DNA of 64,000 nt from NCBI GenBank assembly GCA_036960175.1, contig JBALWH010000012.1, positions 1 to 64,000 of the forward strand. The letters run 5' to 3'. A program made the position numbers and the translations under genes. Below are positions 34,361 through 43,093 of the stretch, piece after piece. The notes under the pieces are model-generated. The model did not search any database. It had not been told where the DNA came from and saw only the letters and a program-made list of their open reading frames with translations. The stretch's first letter is position 1. The number at the start of each line of letters is the position of its first letter. The DNA comes from Motiliproteus sp036960175 (GTDB lineage: Bacteria > Pseudomonadota > Gammaproteobacteria > Pseudomonadales > Balneatricaceae).

Positions 34361-34476
34361 AAGTCTCTCTACTGTTGGAGATTTTATATTTCTGGAAATT
34401 ATAGATGAGATGTCAGCAAGACGGTTTTCTGCACTATATTTTCAGAACAGGGATATGAATTAAGGGAACAAGTCCG

Positions 34477-35988
34477 GTGCCTGACAAACCACAGGATAAC
34501 AACACAGCCAACGTTGATTTGCTTATTATCGGCGGCGGCATTAATGGCACCGGTATTGCGGCCGATGCGGCAGCCCGTGGCCTGAAGGTAATGCTCTGCG
34601 AGATGAATGATCTGGCGTCTGCTACCTCCTGCAGTAGCAGCAAACTGATTCACGGAGGCCTGCGTTATTTGGAACACTACCAGTTCAGCCTGGTGCGCAA
34701 AGCGCTAACAGAACGAGAAATACTGCTACGGATCGCCCCCCATATCATCCACCCATTAAGGTTCCGCCTGCCCCATCAACCCCACTTTCGCCCCGCTTGG
34801 ATGATTCGCGCGGGGCTGTTCCTCTATGATCATCTCAGCCGCAACAACAACCAGCCAAAGAGCATCCCGATATCCTTTAACCAGCAAGATCCATTACAGC
34901 CTGAGCTTCGCTGCGGTTTTGAATATTCCGATGCCTGGGTGGATGATGCGCGACTGGTTATTCTCAACGCCATGGCGGCGCGCAACAGCACTGCCACTAT
35001 TAGAACCCGTTGCCGCTGTACCAAAGCGATACGTCAGGATCAGCACTGGCAGGTGTCCATAGAAAACACTCTCAACGGCACTCAAGAAACACTACAGTGC
35101 AAGGTACTGGTAAATGCTACTGGCCCCTGGGTCAGCGACTTTTACCATGCAGCGCTGCCCATGCCTTCACCAAAGCAGATGCGGCTGGTAAAGGGTAGTC
35201 ATATTGTGGTGCCGCGCATTCACGACCAACCTCAGGCTTATATCCTGCAAAACGCAGATAAGCGCATCGTTTTTGTTATCCCTTTTCAGCAACAGTATTC
35301 ACTGATCGGCACCACCGATGTGGATTATCAGGGCGATCCGAGCGATGCCCAGATATCTGCTGAAGAGCAGAATTACCTGATCAGCGTCTGCAACCAGTAT
35401 TTCAAACACGCCATCAACACTAGCGATATTGTCTGGTCCTTTTCCGGCGTGCGGCCATTGATCGATGACGATCAGCACAGCCCTCAGGCCACAACCCGGG
35501 ACTTTCATCTGGAACTGCAGGGCAATGACAACGAAGCACCGCTGCTGTCAATTTTTGGTGGCAAGCTCACCACCTATCGAATATTGGCGCAGCAGGCCCT
35601 GGATCAACTGCAGCAATTTTTCCCCGCCATGGCTAGCTGCCAGACCCAACTAACAGCGCTTCCGGGCGGCGATTTCAGCGATGCAAATGTTTTGCTATCC
35701 GGTTTCCAATCCCGCTACCCCTGGCTCGACAGGGAATTGCTAGGGCGCTGGTTAAATAGCTATGGCACCCTTACCGATCATTTTGTGGGTGGATGTAAAG
35801 AATACGAGGATCTCGGCCAGCACTTCGGTAGCCAACTGTACCAGCGAGAAGTGGACTATCTGATCGAACAGGAATGGGCCATCAGCGCTGAAGACATTCT
35901 GTGGCGTCGCTCGAAACTGGGGCTAGCCTTTAATGCCGATAGTCTGGCCAGACTGGAGCAATATCTACACCGCACTGCCGCTTCATAG
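34477..35988 (+). CDS. glpD: Aerobic glycerol-3-phosphate dehydrogenase
   Basis: 503 residues. Membrane-associated flavoenzyme that oxidises glycerol 3-phosphate to dihydroxyacetone phosphate and passes electrons to quinone. FAD dinucleotide motif LLIIGGGINGTGIAADAA at about 15-32, then CSSSKLIHGGLRYLEHYQF, the substrate/FAD-side GTTDVDYQGDP and FSGVRPLIDD. Start is GTG with AAGGGA about nine bases upstream. Divergent from glpK. Length is normal. Product of GlpK is the substrate here, so the pair completes glycerol entry into glycolysis. Confidence 0.95.
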   Translation: MPDKPQDNNTANVDLLIIGGGINGTGIAADAAARGLKVMLCEMNDLASATSCSSSKLIHGGLRYLEHYQFSLVRKALTEREILLRIAPHIIHPLRFRLPHQPHFRPAWMIRAGLFLYDHLSRNNNQPKSIPISFNQQDPLQPELRCGFEYSDAWVDDARLVILNAMAARNSTATIRTRCRCTKAIRQDQHWQVSIENTLNGTQETLQCKVLVNATGPWVSDFYHAALPMPSPKQMRLVKGSHIVVPRIHDQPQAYILQNADKRIVFVIPFQQQYSLIGTTDVDYQGDPSDAQISAEEQNYLISVCNQYFKHAINTSDIVWSFSGVRPLIDDDQHSPQATTRDFHLELQGNDNEAPLLSIFGGKLTTYRILAQQALDQLQQFFPAMASCQTQLTALPGGDFSDANVLLSGFQSRYPWLDRELLGRWLNSYGTLTDHFVGGCKEYEDLGQHFGSQLYQREVDYLIEQEWAISAEDILWRRSKLGLAFNADSLARLEQYLHRTAAS

Positions 35989-36081
35989 CCAGTCTTCAGC
36001 GACCTCCTTTGGCGTGCAACAGGCCAATCTGACGACCTCCCACAGCTAAAAACTCCTATTTTAAATAGCCTATTTTAAAAG

Positions 36082-36107
36082 CCTACTGACAGCACGTTGT
36101 CAGTAGG
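36082..36107. terminator. Strong hairpin after glpD
   Basis: CCTACTGACA at 36082-36091 pairs perfectly with TGTCAGTAGG at 36098-36107 across a six-base loop. It is about 95 bp after the glpD stop and about 65 bp before the next start. No T-run, so it may act as a terminator, mRNA-stabilising hairpin or operator. Confidence 0.5.
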
Positions 36108-36173
36108 GGGTCGTTATCCTTGTTCTCGTTAACGAATAAAACAACCCATTCCGCACCTATTTGGAGAACTATT

Positions 36174-36500
36174 ATGAGACAGTCTGTGGTCGAACTGGTG
36201 ACTTACCAACTGAAATCCGGCGTTACCGAACAACAACTTGCTGCGACCCATGAGGGGGTGCATAGTTTCCTCAATCGCCAGCCCGGTTTTATCTATCGCT
36301 CCCTGAGTCAGGATGAAAGCGAGCAGTGGTTTGACATCGTCTATTGGCGGGACCTGGCAACTGCCACCGCTGCTGGCGAGGCTTTTATGACCGATCCTGC
36401 CGGACAAGCCTTGGGGGAACTGGCTGATATGGACACGGTGGTTATGCGCCATATGTTGACCGCCGCAGAAGTGCTTGGTGATCAGGTCGCGGCGGCCTGA
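36174..36500 (+). CDS. Antibiotic-biosynthesis-monooxygenase-like (dimeric alpha/beta barrel) protein
   Basis: About 108 residues. The pattern VVELVTYQLKSG...L...H..VHSFLNRQPGFIYRSLSQ...WFDIVYWRD fits the small ABM-like ferredoxin-fold family. Some members are oxygenases and others simply bind ligands; no specific activity can be assigned. GGAG eight bases before the ATG at 36174 decides the start over an in-frame codon at 36120. It is followed after 49 bp by a WYL-type regulator on the same strand. Confidence 0.75.
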   Translation: MRQSVVELVTYQLKSGVTEQQLAATHEGVHSFLNRQPGFIYRSLSQDESEQWFDIVYWRDLATATAAGEAFMTDPAGQALGELADMDTVVMRHMLTAAEVLGDQVAAA

Positions 36501-36549
36501 ACCAGGCTGTTGAAATGGCCTTGATCGTACTCGGGGCAAAGAGGTATTG

Positions 36550-37239
36550 ATGAGAAAAGCGGAGCGCCTGTTTCAATTGCTAACCCTGCTACGTAGTCGC
36601 CGCCAGGTGATCACGGCGCAGGAGTTGGCACAGCGGCTGGAGGTGTCAGAACGAACCATCTACCGTGATATGCAGGCACTATCGCTTTCAGGCATGCCGA
36701 TCGAATCGGAAGCCGGTGTCGGTTATCGCTTGCGGCCGGGCTTTAGTGTGCCACCGCTGATGTTCAGTGAAGATGAACTGGAAGCGCTGCTATTAGGCGT
36801 CCGTATGGTGCAGGGCTGGAGTGATGATGCTCTCGGGCATGCAGCGGATAGCGCGTTACATAAAATTCGGGCGGTGTTACCAGAGCGTCTGCATCAGCGT
36901 CATACCCAACAACCGGAGTGGTTGCTGGTACCTGATTTCCATCGGGAAAACCGCACCCAACACAGTGATCAGATTCGTCAGGCAATCAAAAACCGACAGC
37001 TACTCAGTATCGAATACCAACGAGAAGACGGTGCTACGTCCAATCGCACCATCTGGCCGCTAGGACTGGTGTACTGGGGACAGACCTGGACGCTCGTGGC
37101 CTGGTGCGAGTTACGTAATGATTACCGGATGTTTCGACTCGATCGTATTCAGGTCTTAACACTCGACGACGCTTTCTATCCCGAAGACCCACAACGCAGC
37201 CTGCAACACTACCTGCGCAGCCAGGCCTGCGAGCGCTGA
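36550..37239 (+). CDS. YafY-like HTH/WYL-domain transcription regulator
   Basis: 229 residues. N-terminal HTH_11 winged helix (LTLLRSRRQVITAQELAQRL, VSERTIYRDMQALS) and a C-terminal WYL domain (LLSIEYQREDGATSNRTIWP, WTLVAWCELRNDYRMFRLDRI), where the usual WYL reads WTL. Such proteins bind small ligands or nucleic acid and mostly repress nearby genes. AAGAGG five bases before ATG 36550 sets the start. Its stop overlaps the next start (TGATG), so it is coupled to the MmcQ/YjbR-like gene. Confidence 0.87.
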   Translation: MRKAERLFQLLTLLRSRRQVITAQELAQRLEVSERTIYRDMQALSLSGMPIESEAGVGYRLRPGFSVPPLMFSEDELEALLLGVRMVQGWSDDALGHAADSALHKIRAVLPERLHQRHTQQPEWLLVPDFHRENRTQHSDQIRQAIKNRQLLSIEYQREDGATSNRTIWPLGLVYWGQTWTLVAWCELRNDYRMFRLDRIQVLTLDDAFYPEDPQRSLQHYLRSQACER

Positions 37240-37646
37240 TGGAACTGACACAACTGAGTGACTATTGCTGCTCGCTACCGGCGGTAACTACCGCCGAAAT
37301 AGGTACTCCTGGCAATATTTTTCGCTTCAAAGTGGATAAACAAACATTCGCCTATTACAAAACCAGCGACCCCCAGCGAGGCCGCTTTAGCCTGCGAGTT
37401 GATGCTGAAAGATTCTGGGAGCTTACCGACCAGGAAAACACGCCCTACCCGATTCAACCCGCCCGCTATATGGCCCGATTTCATTGGATTACTATTATCG
37501 ATGTTGCAGCCATACCTGAATCCTGGCTACAGGATTGGCTGCTTGGCTCTTACCGCCAAGCCCTCTCCCGACTGAGCAAAAAAAGGCAGCGGCAACTGTT
37601 AGATCAACTGCCGTTAACCCCCAGCCCAGCTGCCACTCATAACTAA
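37239..37646 (+). CDS. MmcQ/YjbR-family protein
   Basis: 135 residues, cytoplasmic. The pattern FRFKVDKQTFAYYKTSDPQRGRFSLRV..ERFWELTD...PA.YMARFHWITI and the final SYRQALSRLSKKRQR match the YjbR/MmcQ fold, a double-wing DNA-binding-like domain of unknown function. The ATG shares one base with the stop of the WYL regulator, indicating translational coupling. Confidence 0.82.
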   Translation: MELTQLSDYCCSLPAVTTAEIGTPGNIFRFKVDKQTFAYYKTSDPQRGRFSLRVDAERFWELTDQENTPYPIQPARYMARFHWITIIDVAAIPESWLQDWLLGSYRQALSRLSKKRQRQLLDQLPLTPSPAATHN

Positions 37647-37672
37647 CTAAATCTAAGCGTTACAGACCCTGT

Positions 37673-38152
37673 TTATAAACCCAACTCAGTTAACCCGGGA
37701 TGATCATCAGGCCGACGCCCCTGGGGCCAGTGAAATTTGCGCTCCTGCTCACTGATAGGCAGATCATTGATACTGGCGTGGCGCTGTCGCATCAGACCAC
37801 TGTCATCAAACTCCCAGTTTTCATTGCCATAGGCACGAAACCATCGATTTTTATGATCACACCATTCGTAAGCGAAGCGCACGGCAATGCGATTATCCGT
37901 GAAGGCCCAGAGTTCTTTTATCAGCCGGTACTCCTGTTCGCGGGCCCATTTACTGCTAAGCAATTCAGTGATCTGCTCACGCCCTTTGACGAACTCCGAA
38001 CGATTACGCCACTGGCTATCAACCGTATAGGCTAGGGCCACCCGCCCGGGGTCGCGGCTATTCCAGCCGTCTTCGGCCAGACGTATCTTTTCAATGGCCG
38101 TCTCCCGGCTAAAAGGGGGACAGGGAGGGCGCGATTCTGTGAGATTACTCAT
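37673..38152 (-). CDS. DUF1348 / NTF2-like (SnoaL-type) protein
   Basis: 159 residues. NTF2-like cone fold indicated by RLAEDGWNSRDPGRVALAYT, the SQWRNRSEFVKGREQI segment, LWAFTDNRIAVRFAYEW and GNENWEFDDSGLM. The family includes cyclases, isomerases and binding proteins; DUF1348 itself has no fixed function. It ends 26 bp from the convergent MmcQ-like gene and starts 23 bp after the flavin reductase gene, with which it is probably co-transcribed. Confidence 0.82.
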   Translation of the reverse strand: MSNLTESRPPCPPFSRETAIEKIRLAEDGWNSRDPGRVALAYTVDSQWRNRSEFVKGREQITELLSSKWAREQEYRLIKELWAFTDNRIAVRFAYEWCDHKNRWFRAYGNENWEFDDSGLMRQRHASINDLPISEQERKFHWPQGRRPDDHPGLTELGL

Positions 38153-38175
38153 ACTATTGACCTCTTAAGTCAGGC

Positions 38176-39771
38176 TTAAATATCAAGGACTAATTTTTTA
38201 CCGATGGCGCGGGATACACAGGGCGTCATCAGTCGTTGTTGGGTTCTTTCCTCAGCTGACAAAGCGGTATCGCGATGATCCACCTCTCCTTCAACCACTT
38301 TCAACACGCAGGACTTACAATTACCGGTGCGGCAACCAAAGCTCGCCGCTACTCCCTGTTCCAGCATGGCATCAAGAATCGACTGATCCGCCGCAACCTC
38401 AATCTGTATTCCGGAGCGGCTTAACTCCACGTCGATAGCCTGACTGCCGGCCTCTGGTGCCGCAGAAAAACGCTCTGAGCGGATTCTTTCAAGGTCGATA
38501 CCCAGGCTTTCGGCGGTACTGACCACGCCTGCAATCAAGCGCTCGGGGCCACAGATATAGATCAGGCTATCACTGGCCGCGCTGGACAAAATATGGGCAA
38601 GGTCCATGCGCTCATCCTGTTGTGAACGATAGCAATTAATCTGCTCGCCAAACTCCCGTTGCAGGCGATCCAGAAAAGCCATCTCTCCGCCATCACGACC
38701 GGCATAATGCAGCTGCATATCGGTGCCACGGCACTTCAGCGTCTGCGCCATCGCTTTGATCGGTGTAATACCGATACCGCCAGCGATCAGCACTGCAGGA
38801 CGATCATCGTCATGCAAACCAAAGTAGTTTTCCGGTGGCTGACAATGCAGCGTCAAACCAATTTCAAAACCACTGTGTACGGCACGGGAACCCCCTTGCC
38901 CCTCATCGTCCAACAGCACTGCAATTTCATACATATCCCGACGTTTAGGGTTGGAGCAGATGGAGTAATGGCGATACACCGTTTTGCCATCCTCTAACTG
39001 CACCGGTATCTGCACGTGCGCTCCGGCGGTGAATGACGGTAGCTCTCCGCCCTCTGGATGGCGCAACTCATAGGCCCGCACTCGGGGTGTAAGCTGGCGA
39101 ATACCCGAGATCTGCAAAGATAAAGATCCGTCGCCAAGCTCCATGGTTTTTTCGGTGCGAGGGATAGTCTTGGTTGAATCGGCCAGACTGGCTTTCAGCT
39201 GTTGGATTTCATCGGTCAGAGGGGTCACTAACTGCTGCACCTGACCTTCGCTATAACGCGGGGTAATGTGCTGGGGGCAATTCCAGTCAAAACCTTCAAT
39301 TTTGATAATAAAACCTCGCTCCACCCGGGCGCGATAATCATCCAGTTCCAGCTCTGCCATGCGCTCATAATCATCCACCTGAACCTGCTCTACTCGGCCC
39401 AGCATCTTCAGACGGCGTTTATTGGCGTAGTCCATAAAGAACAGAGCCACCCGATCATCCTTGCGGAAATTACCGGTACTGACGTATTGACGGTTGCCGC
39501 TAAAGTCGGCAAAACCGATGGTCTGCTCATCCAGTATTCGCACAAAACCCGCAGGTCCGCCGCGATGCTGAATATAGGGCCAGCCGGTCTCACCGACACT
39601 GGCCATATAGAAGCTATCTCGCTCTAGAATAAAGGCGGCTTCGGCACCACTGAGTTTATGGTTGTAATCCTCCCCCCCCGACATGGAGGCGTATCCTTCC
39701 CGACTACCGAGGGCCTGCTGCACTTCCTGAACCGATTCGGTAAAAGCAATCTCTGCAAATCTGTGTCCCAT
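38176..39771 (-). CDS. Fused PNPOx-like / ferredoxin reductase / 2Fe-2S protein
   Basis: 531 residues, three modules. About 25-190: pyridoxamine-phosphate-oxidase-like flavin-binding split barrel (SVGETGWPYIQHRGGPAGFV, VALFFMDYANKRRLKMLG). About 215-440: FAD/NAD(P)H reductase (YRHYSICSNPKRRD, IAGGIGITPIKAM). About 445-531: plant-type 2Fe-2S ferredoxin with C-x4-C-x2-C in FGCRTGNCKSC and the fourth Cys in TPCVS. It should carry electrons from NAD(P)H to an acceptor handled by the flavin domain, as in phthalate-dioxygenase-type reductases. A run of eight G lies near codons 31-34. Confidence 0.88.
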   Translation of the reverse strand: MGHRFAEIAFTESVQEVQQALGSREGYASMSGGEDYNHKLSGAEAAFILERDSFYMASVGETGWPYIQHRGGPAGFVRILDEQTIGFADFSGNRQYVSTGNFRKDDRVALFFMDYANKRRLKMLGRVEQVQVDDYERMAELELDDYRARVERGFIIKIEGFDWNCPQHITPRYSEGQVQQLVTPLTDEIQQLKASLADSTKTIPRTEKTMELGDGSLSLQISGIRQLTPRVRAYELRHPEGGELPSFTAGAHVQIPVQLEDGKTVYRHYSICSNPKRRDMYEIAVLLDDEGQGGSRAVHSGFEIGLTLHCQPPENYFGLHDDDRPAVLIAGGIGITPIKAMAQTLKCRGTDMQLHYAGRDGGEMAFLDRLQREFGEQINCYRSQQDERMDLAHILSSAASDSLIYICGPERLIAGVVSTAESLGIDLERIRSERFSAAPEAGSQAIDVELSRSGIQIEVAADQSILDAMLEQGVAASFGCRTGNCKSCVLKVVEGEVDHRDTALSAEERTQQRLMTPCVSRAIGKKLVLDI

Positions 39772-39905
39772 GGTGCGGCCCTCTGTCAGTTTTATTGAAC
39801 GTCTGGTCTGTGATCAGGAAAAATCCGGGGAAGCGGTCAGGCAGGTATGACTAGCCTGTTAAAGATAGTGTGTTAACACCCCGACAGCCTTCCCTGCAGC
39901 AACGA

Positions 39906-40451
39906 TTAAGACGCTAATCGAGCATCCACTTTCGGAAAGTCGATCTCAACCCGACTGGCCTTACCGAGAATATTGGTGAGGATATTCATTCCCACATGGG
40001 TAATGATCTCGACAACCTCAGCTTCGCTATAGCCAGCATTACGCACCTCAAGCAGTTCGCCGTTCGTCACTTCACCGCTATGTTCAGCCAGCGACTTTGC
40101 AAATTTCACCGCTGCCGCCGCCTTGGCATCACGACTGGTACCGGCGCGGTTGGCGCTGATCTCTGCCTTATCAAGACCGGCTTTAGCGCCAATGGCAGTA
40201 TGGGCAGACAGACAATATTCACAGGAATTTTGTTGCGCCAAGGCCAGAGCAATACGCTCGCGGGTTTGCGCATCCAGGCTACCTTCACCGGCAATACCGT
40301 GCAGACCGAGAAAAGCTCTCAGTGATGCCGGAGAGTTGGCGAAGATCTTAAGAAAGTTAGGCACCATGCCTAGTTGCCCTTGAATGGCATCAAATAGCTC
40401 TTTCTGTTCAGCGTTGGCAGTTTCGTAGTTAACAACGTTAATGCGGCTCAT
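39906..40451 (-). CDS. AhpD-like / carboxymuconolactone decarboxylase family peroxidase-related protein
   Basis: 181 residues, all-helical. The redox-active motif CEYCLSAHTAIG (C-x2-C then His) is that of AhpD and the peroxidase-related subfamily. The N-terminal MVPNFLKIFANSP and the C-terminal ITHVGMNILTNILGKA also fit. Probably reduces hydroperoxides or a partner disulfide. AGGAG is seven bases upstream. Divergent from a LysR gene with a dyad in the shared control region, a common arrangement for oxidative-stress genes. Confidence 0.85.
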   Translation of the reverse strand: MSRINVVNYETANAEQKELFDAIQGQLGMVPNFLKIFANSPASLRAFLGLHGIAGEGSLDAQTRERIALALAQQNSCEYCLSAHTAIGAKAGLDKAEISANRAGTSRDAKAAAAVKFAKSLAEHSGEVTNGELLEVRNAGYSEAEVVEIITHVGMNILTNILGKASRVEIDFPKVDARLAS

Positions 40452-40568
40452 GGTATTGCTCCTGAAAATTGTGTTTGCTGTTTTTAAAGTCCTTCACTGG
40501 GCTGTTTCCTCAGCGATGTAAACAGAATGCCAAATTCCTCTTGAAACAAGAATCCTTGTATTTCACAA

Positions 40569-40597
40569 TTGATAATTCCACTCAGAGGAATTATCAA
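40569..40597. promoter_or_regulatory. Perfect 11-bp dyad over the LysR gene start
   Basis: TTGATAATTCC at 40569-40579 and GGAATTATCAA at 40587-40597 are exact inverted repeats with a seven-base spacer. The right arm contains part of the ribosome-binding site (GAGGAA) and the A of the LysR start codon. It could be the autoregulatory operator, an mRNA hairpin that hides the start, or both. Confidence 0.75.
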
Positions 40598-41502
40598 TGG
40601 ATCGTTTCCACCTTATGAGCGTCTATGTGGCCGTCGCCGAAACCGAAGGGTTTGCCTCAGCCGCACGACGATTGCATATGTCACCACCCGCCGTTACCCG
40701 AGCGGTGGCTGCCCTTGAAGACAAACTGGGCGTCAAACTGCTGAACCGCACTACCCGCTACGTGCGTACCACTGAAGCAGGCAAACGCTACCTGGAAGAT
40801 GCCCTCCGTATTCTGCTGGAAGTAGAAGCAGCTGATGAAGCCGCCGCCGGCATCAACGCCATCCCACGTGGCCATCTGGTGGTGACGGCGCCGGTACTGT
40901 TTGGACGCATGTTTGTGATGCCAGGAATCGTTGATTATCTGCAGCAGTATCCTGAGACCAGTGTAGAAGCGGTGTTTCTGGATCGGGTCGTGAACATGCT
41001 GGAGGAAGGAATCGATATAGGCGTACGTATCGGCGAACTGCCAGATTCGAGTATGAGAGCTGTGCGGGTAGGATCAGTCAGACTGCTGGTCTGCGCCTCG
41101 CCAGAGTATCTGCGCCGCTACGGCGAGCCGAAAACCCCAGAAGACCTGCTACAACATAGCATCATCGCCTCCCAGGCTGGCAACAACGCCATCGACTGGC
41201 GCTTTGAAAGCAAAAACGGTACCCGGGCTCAGCGCATCCAACCACGACTGACGGTATCCACCAACGATGCCGCCATCGCCGCCGCGACTGAGGGCTTCGG
41301 CATTACCCGGTTACTGTCCTACCAGGTAGCACCGCAGCTACAGTCCGGTGAGCTAAAAATTATTTTGGAAGACTATGCCCCGCCACCAAAACCCGTCCAT
41401 ATCGTGCATAGGGAAGGACACCATGCGTCGGCTAAAGCCCGAGCGTTTATTGATTTGATGGTAGAGCGGTTACGGGCAGAGAGGGCGTTAAACCATATTT
41501 AA
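40597..41502 (+). CDS. LysR-family transcription regulator
   Basis: 301 residues. N-terminal winged HTH (FHLMSVYVAVAETEGFASAA, then MSPPAVTRAVAALEDKLGVK) and a periplasmic-binding-like effector domain from about 90. It belongs by eye to the CrgA/AaeR-like branch with VVTAPVLFGRMFVMP. GAGGAATTATCA precedes the ATG. Divergent from the AhpD-like gene, which is the likely target together with the reductase and NTF2-like genes behind it. Effector unknown. Confidence 0.9.
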   Translation: MDRFHLMSVYVAVAETEGFASAARRLHMSPPAVTRAVAALEDKLGVKLLNRTTRYVRTTEAGKRYLEDALRILLEVEAADEAAAGINAIPRGHLVVTAPVLFGRMFVMPGIVDYLQQYPETSVEAVFLDRVVNMLEEGIDIGVRIGELPDSSMRAVRVGSVRLLVCASPEYLRRYGEPKTPEDLLQHSIIASQAGNNAIDWRFESKNGTRAQRIQPRLTVSTNDAAIAAATEGFGITRLLSYQVAPQLQSGELKIILEDYAPPPKPVHIVHREGHHASAKARAFIDLMVERLRAERALNHI

Positions 41503-41637
41503 TTGGGGTTGTAGATATCTGATATATCAAAAAAGCGTCAGGATTATTTACAACTCATTTAACCGTGGGATTAATACAACCTAAACAATATTAATAACAT
41601 ACTGAAATATAAGAAAATACTAAATTACCCGCTTAAA

Positions 41638-41653
41638 TGGCATGGATAATGCT
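41638..41653 (+). promoter_or_regulatory. Sigma-54-like (-24/-12) promoter of the PEP-CTERM gene
   Basis: TGGCATGGATAATGCT has GG and GC separated by ten bases, with TGGCATG for TGGCACG and ATGC for TTGC. Transcription would begin about 60 bp before the PEP-CTERM start. RpoN/PrsR control of PEP-CTERM genes is known from other proteobacteria, which supports the reading. Confidence 0.6.
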
Positions 41654-41724
41654 AAAGATGAGAAATTGTCAATTTTGACTAATTATCACTTAATGCTTAA
41701 AAATCAATCAGGATGTTCTATTTT

Positions 41725-42399
41725 ATGTCGTTCCGCTTCCTCAAAGGATTAGCCTTTCTCTGTGCAATAACAGCCACGCCTGTTTTTGCAACCCCTACAT
41801 TTTATACTGATGAAGCTTCATTCCAGACGGCTGCAGGGGGCATTTCGAACTTATCCATCGATGAGTTTGATGGTCTAAGTACGTCTTTTTCCAGCTTAAT
41901 GTACAACGGCTCAGTTGATGGCTCACCCGCCACCGGGCTCAATGTCACCGCTAATTCTTCGGCGGGCAATATCGTTGATGATAATTCTTCAACATATTGC
42001 CTGTCAGGAAGCTGCCTTCGCGCAACTGGAGGCTCAGGAAATCAGTGGGATTTTACTTTTGATGAAGGTAGCGTTTATGCTTTCGGATTATGGCTTGGAG
42101 ACTTTGCAACGGTTGGTCAGTCAACACTAACCTTGCTAACCGATACCGGCGCCATTTCATCGTACGTTTTTCCTAACCAATCACGTGGCACAGATAATTT
42201 TTTTGGCATTGTTGATTCAACAACACAGTTTGTTAAAGCATCCCTAACAGCCTCCACCAGTGGCGATATAATTGGCTTCGATAACGTGCAGTGGGGGGGA
42301 ACGACCTCCGTACCTGAGCCCGGTACGCTATTACTTTTAGGTCTTGGCATTGTTGGACTAGCGCTAGTTCGCAGAAAGAGATCAAAATCCAACTCCTGA
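41725..42399 (+). CDS. PEP-CTERM sorting-domain secreted protein
   Basis: About 224 residues. Signal peptide MSFRFLKGLAFLCAIT...VFA; a Ser/Thr/Gly-rich beta-rich mature part (EFDGLSTSF, WDFTFDEGSVYAFGLWLGDF); and a C-terminal PEP-CTERM tail: VPEPGTLLLLGLGIVGLAL followed by RRKR. The tail is recognised by an exosortase (EpsH-type), which cleaves and releases or anchors the protein at the surface, often with exopolysaccharide. No exosortase is in the window. AGGA lies 11 bases before the ATG at 41725; the ATG at 41713 is an alternative. Followed by a terminator. Confidence 0.9.
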   Translation: MSFRFLKGLAFLCAITATPVFATPTFYTDEASFQTAAGGISNLSIDEFDGLSTSFSSLMYNGSVDGSPATGLNVTANSSAGNIVDDNSSTYCLSGSCLRATGGSGNQWDFTFDEGSVYAFGLWLGDFATVGQSTLTLLTDTGAISSYVFPNQSRGTDNFFGIVDSTTQFVKASLTASTSGDIIGFDNVQWGGTTSVPEPGTLLLLGLGIVGLALVRRKRSKSNS

Positions 42400-42429
42400 T
42401 ACAGCACTTTGTTTCAAGATTATTATTAT

Positions 42430-42459
42430 AAAAAGGGCTTCTTAGGAGCCCTTTTTATT
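42430..42459 (+). terminator. Rho-independent terminator after PEP-CTERM gene
   Basis: AAAAAGGGCTTC and GGAGCCCTTTTT form a stem around TTA, ending in a T-tract. It lies between convergent genes and may work in both directions. Confidence 0.85.
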
Positions 42460-42489
42460 TGTCCGTAGATTGACACCCGAGGGCTATAT

Positions 42490-43083
42490 TCACGGCATAT
42501 ACAGCGCCCGATAAAAGCCACTAGTCACCAAACTAATCGTCACCGGTTTAGTCCCCTTGTTCTGCCAATACCAGCCGTGCGTACCCTCAAAAGGGGCCTC
42601 AAACTCGCCGCTGGCACTGGATTGGTTTTCACCCTGCCAATAGCTGGTAAATTCCTTGCCGGCATTAACCTTCTCGCCATGCATATCAAAACTGACGCTG
42701 CCGCTTTCAACCTGCCAGCTAAACACCAGTTTCTCTCCGGCATTCATCACCGCTTTAAGCTCCACCCCCTGATTGGGCTGCAGGGTTACGGTTTTGCTGT
42801 CACTACGGAAGCTAGCGGTGGTTTTCCAAACGGGACTAGAGACTCCGCTACCGGAACTGTCGCTAACGAGGCCTGCCCCAGTTTCCAATTCAACTGCAGC
42901 GGACTGATTCAGTACAAGCAAGCCCACTCTGGCACCGATGCCAGTGGGATCGATGCCATATTCAGCGGGCAAAACAGCCGTCACCAATAGCGCCCCGGCC
43001 AGCAGCAAGGCGGTCAGTGTGGCTTTAACCAGATTAACCGGTGAAGGAAGCCCCGCTATGTTTGAATCAGAAATACCATGCAT
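42490..43083 (-). CDS. HupE-associated transmembrane anchor protein
   Basis: 197 residues. One N-terminal membrane helix at about 18-40 (VKATLTALLLAGALLVTAVLP), then an extracytoplasmic beta-rich domain (VTLQPNQGVELKAVM, KLVFSWQVESGSVSFDMHGE, FEAPFEGTHGWYWQNKG, PVTISLVTSGFY). This matches proteins annotated as transmembrane anchors and found beside HupE/UreJ-like permeases. Role unknown; WYWxN and a His-containing strand suggest ligand or metal binding. It starts 10 bp after the hupE-like stop, so they are an operon. Confidence 0.78.
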   Translation of the reverse strand: MHGISDSNIAGLPSPVNLVKATLTALLLAGALLVTAVLPAEYGIDPTGIGARVGLLVLNQSAAVELETGAGLVSDSSGSGVSSPVWKTTASFRSDSKTVTLQPNQGVELKAVMNAGEKLVFSWQVESGSVSFDMHGEKVNAGKEFTSYWQGENQSSASGEFEAPFEGTHGWYWQNKGTKPVTISLVTSGFYRALYMP

Positions 43084-43093
43084 CTAGGGATCC

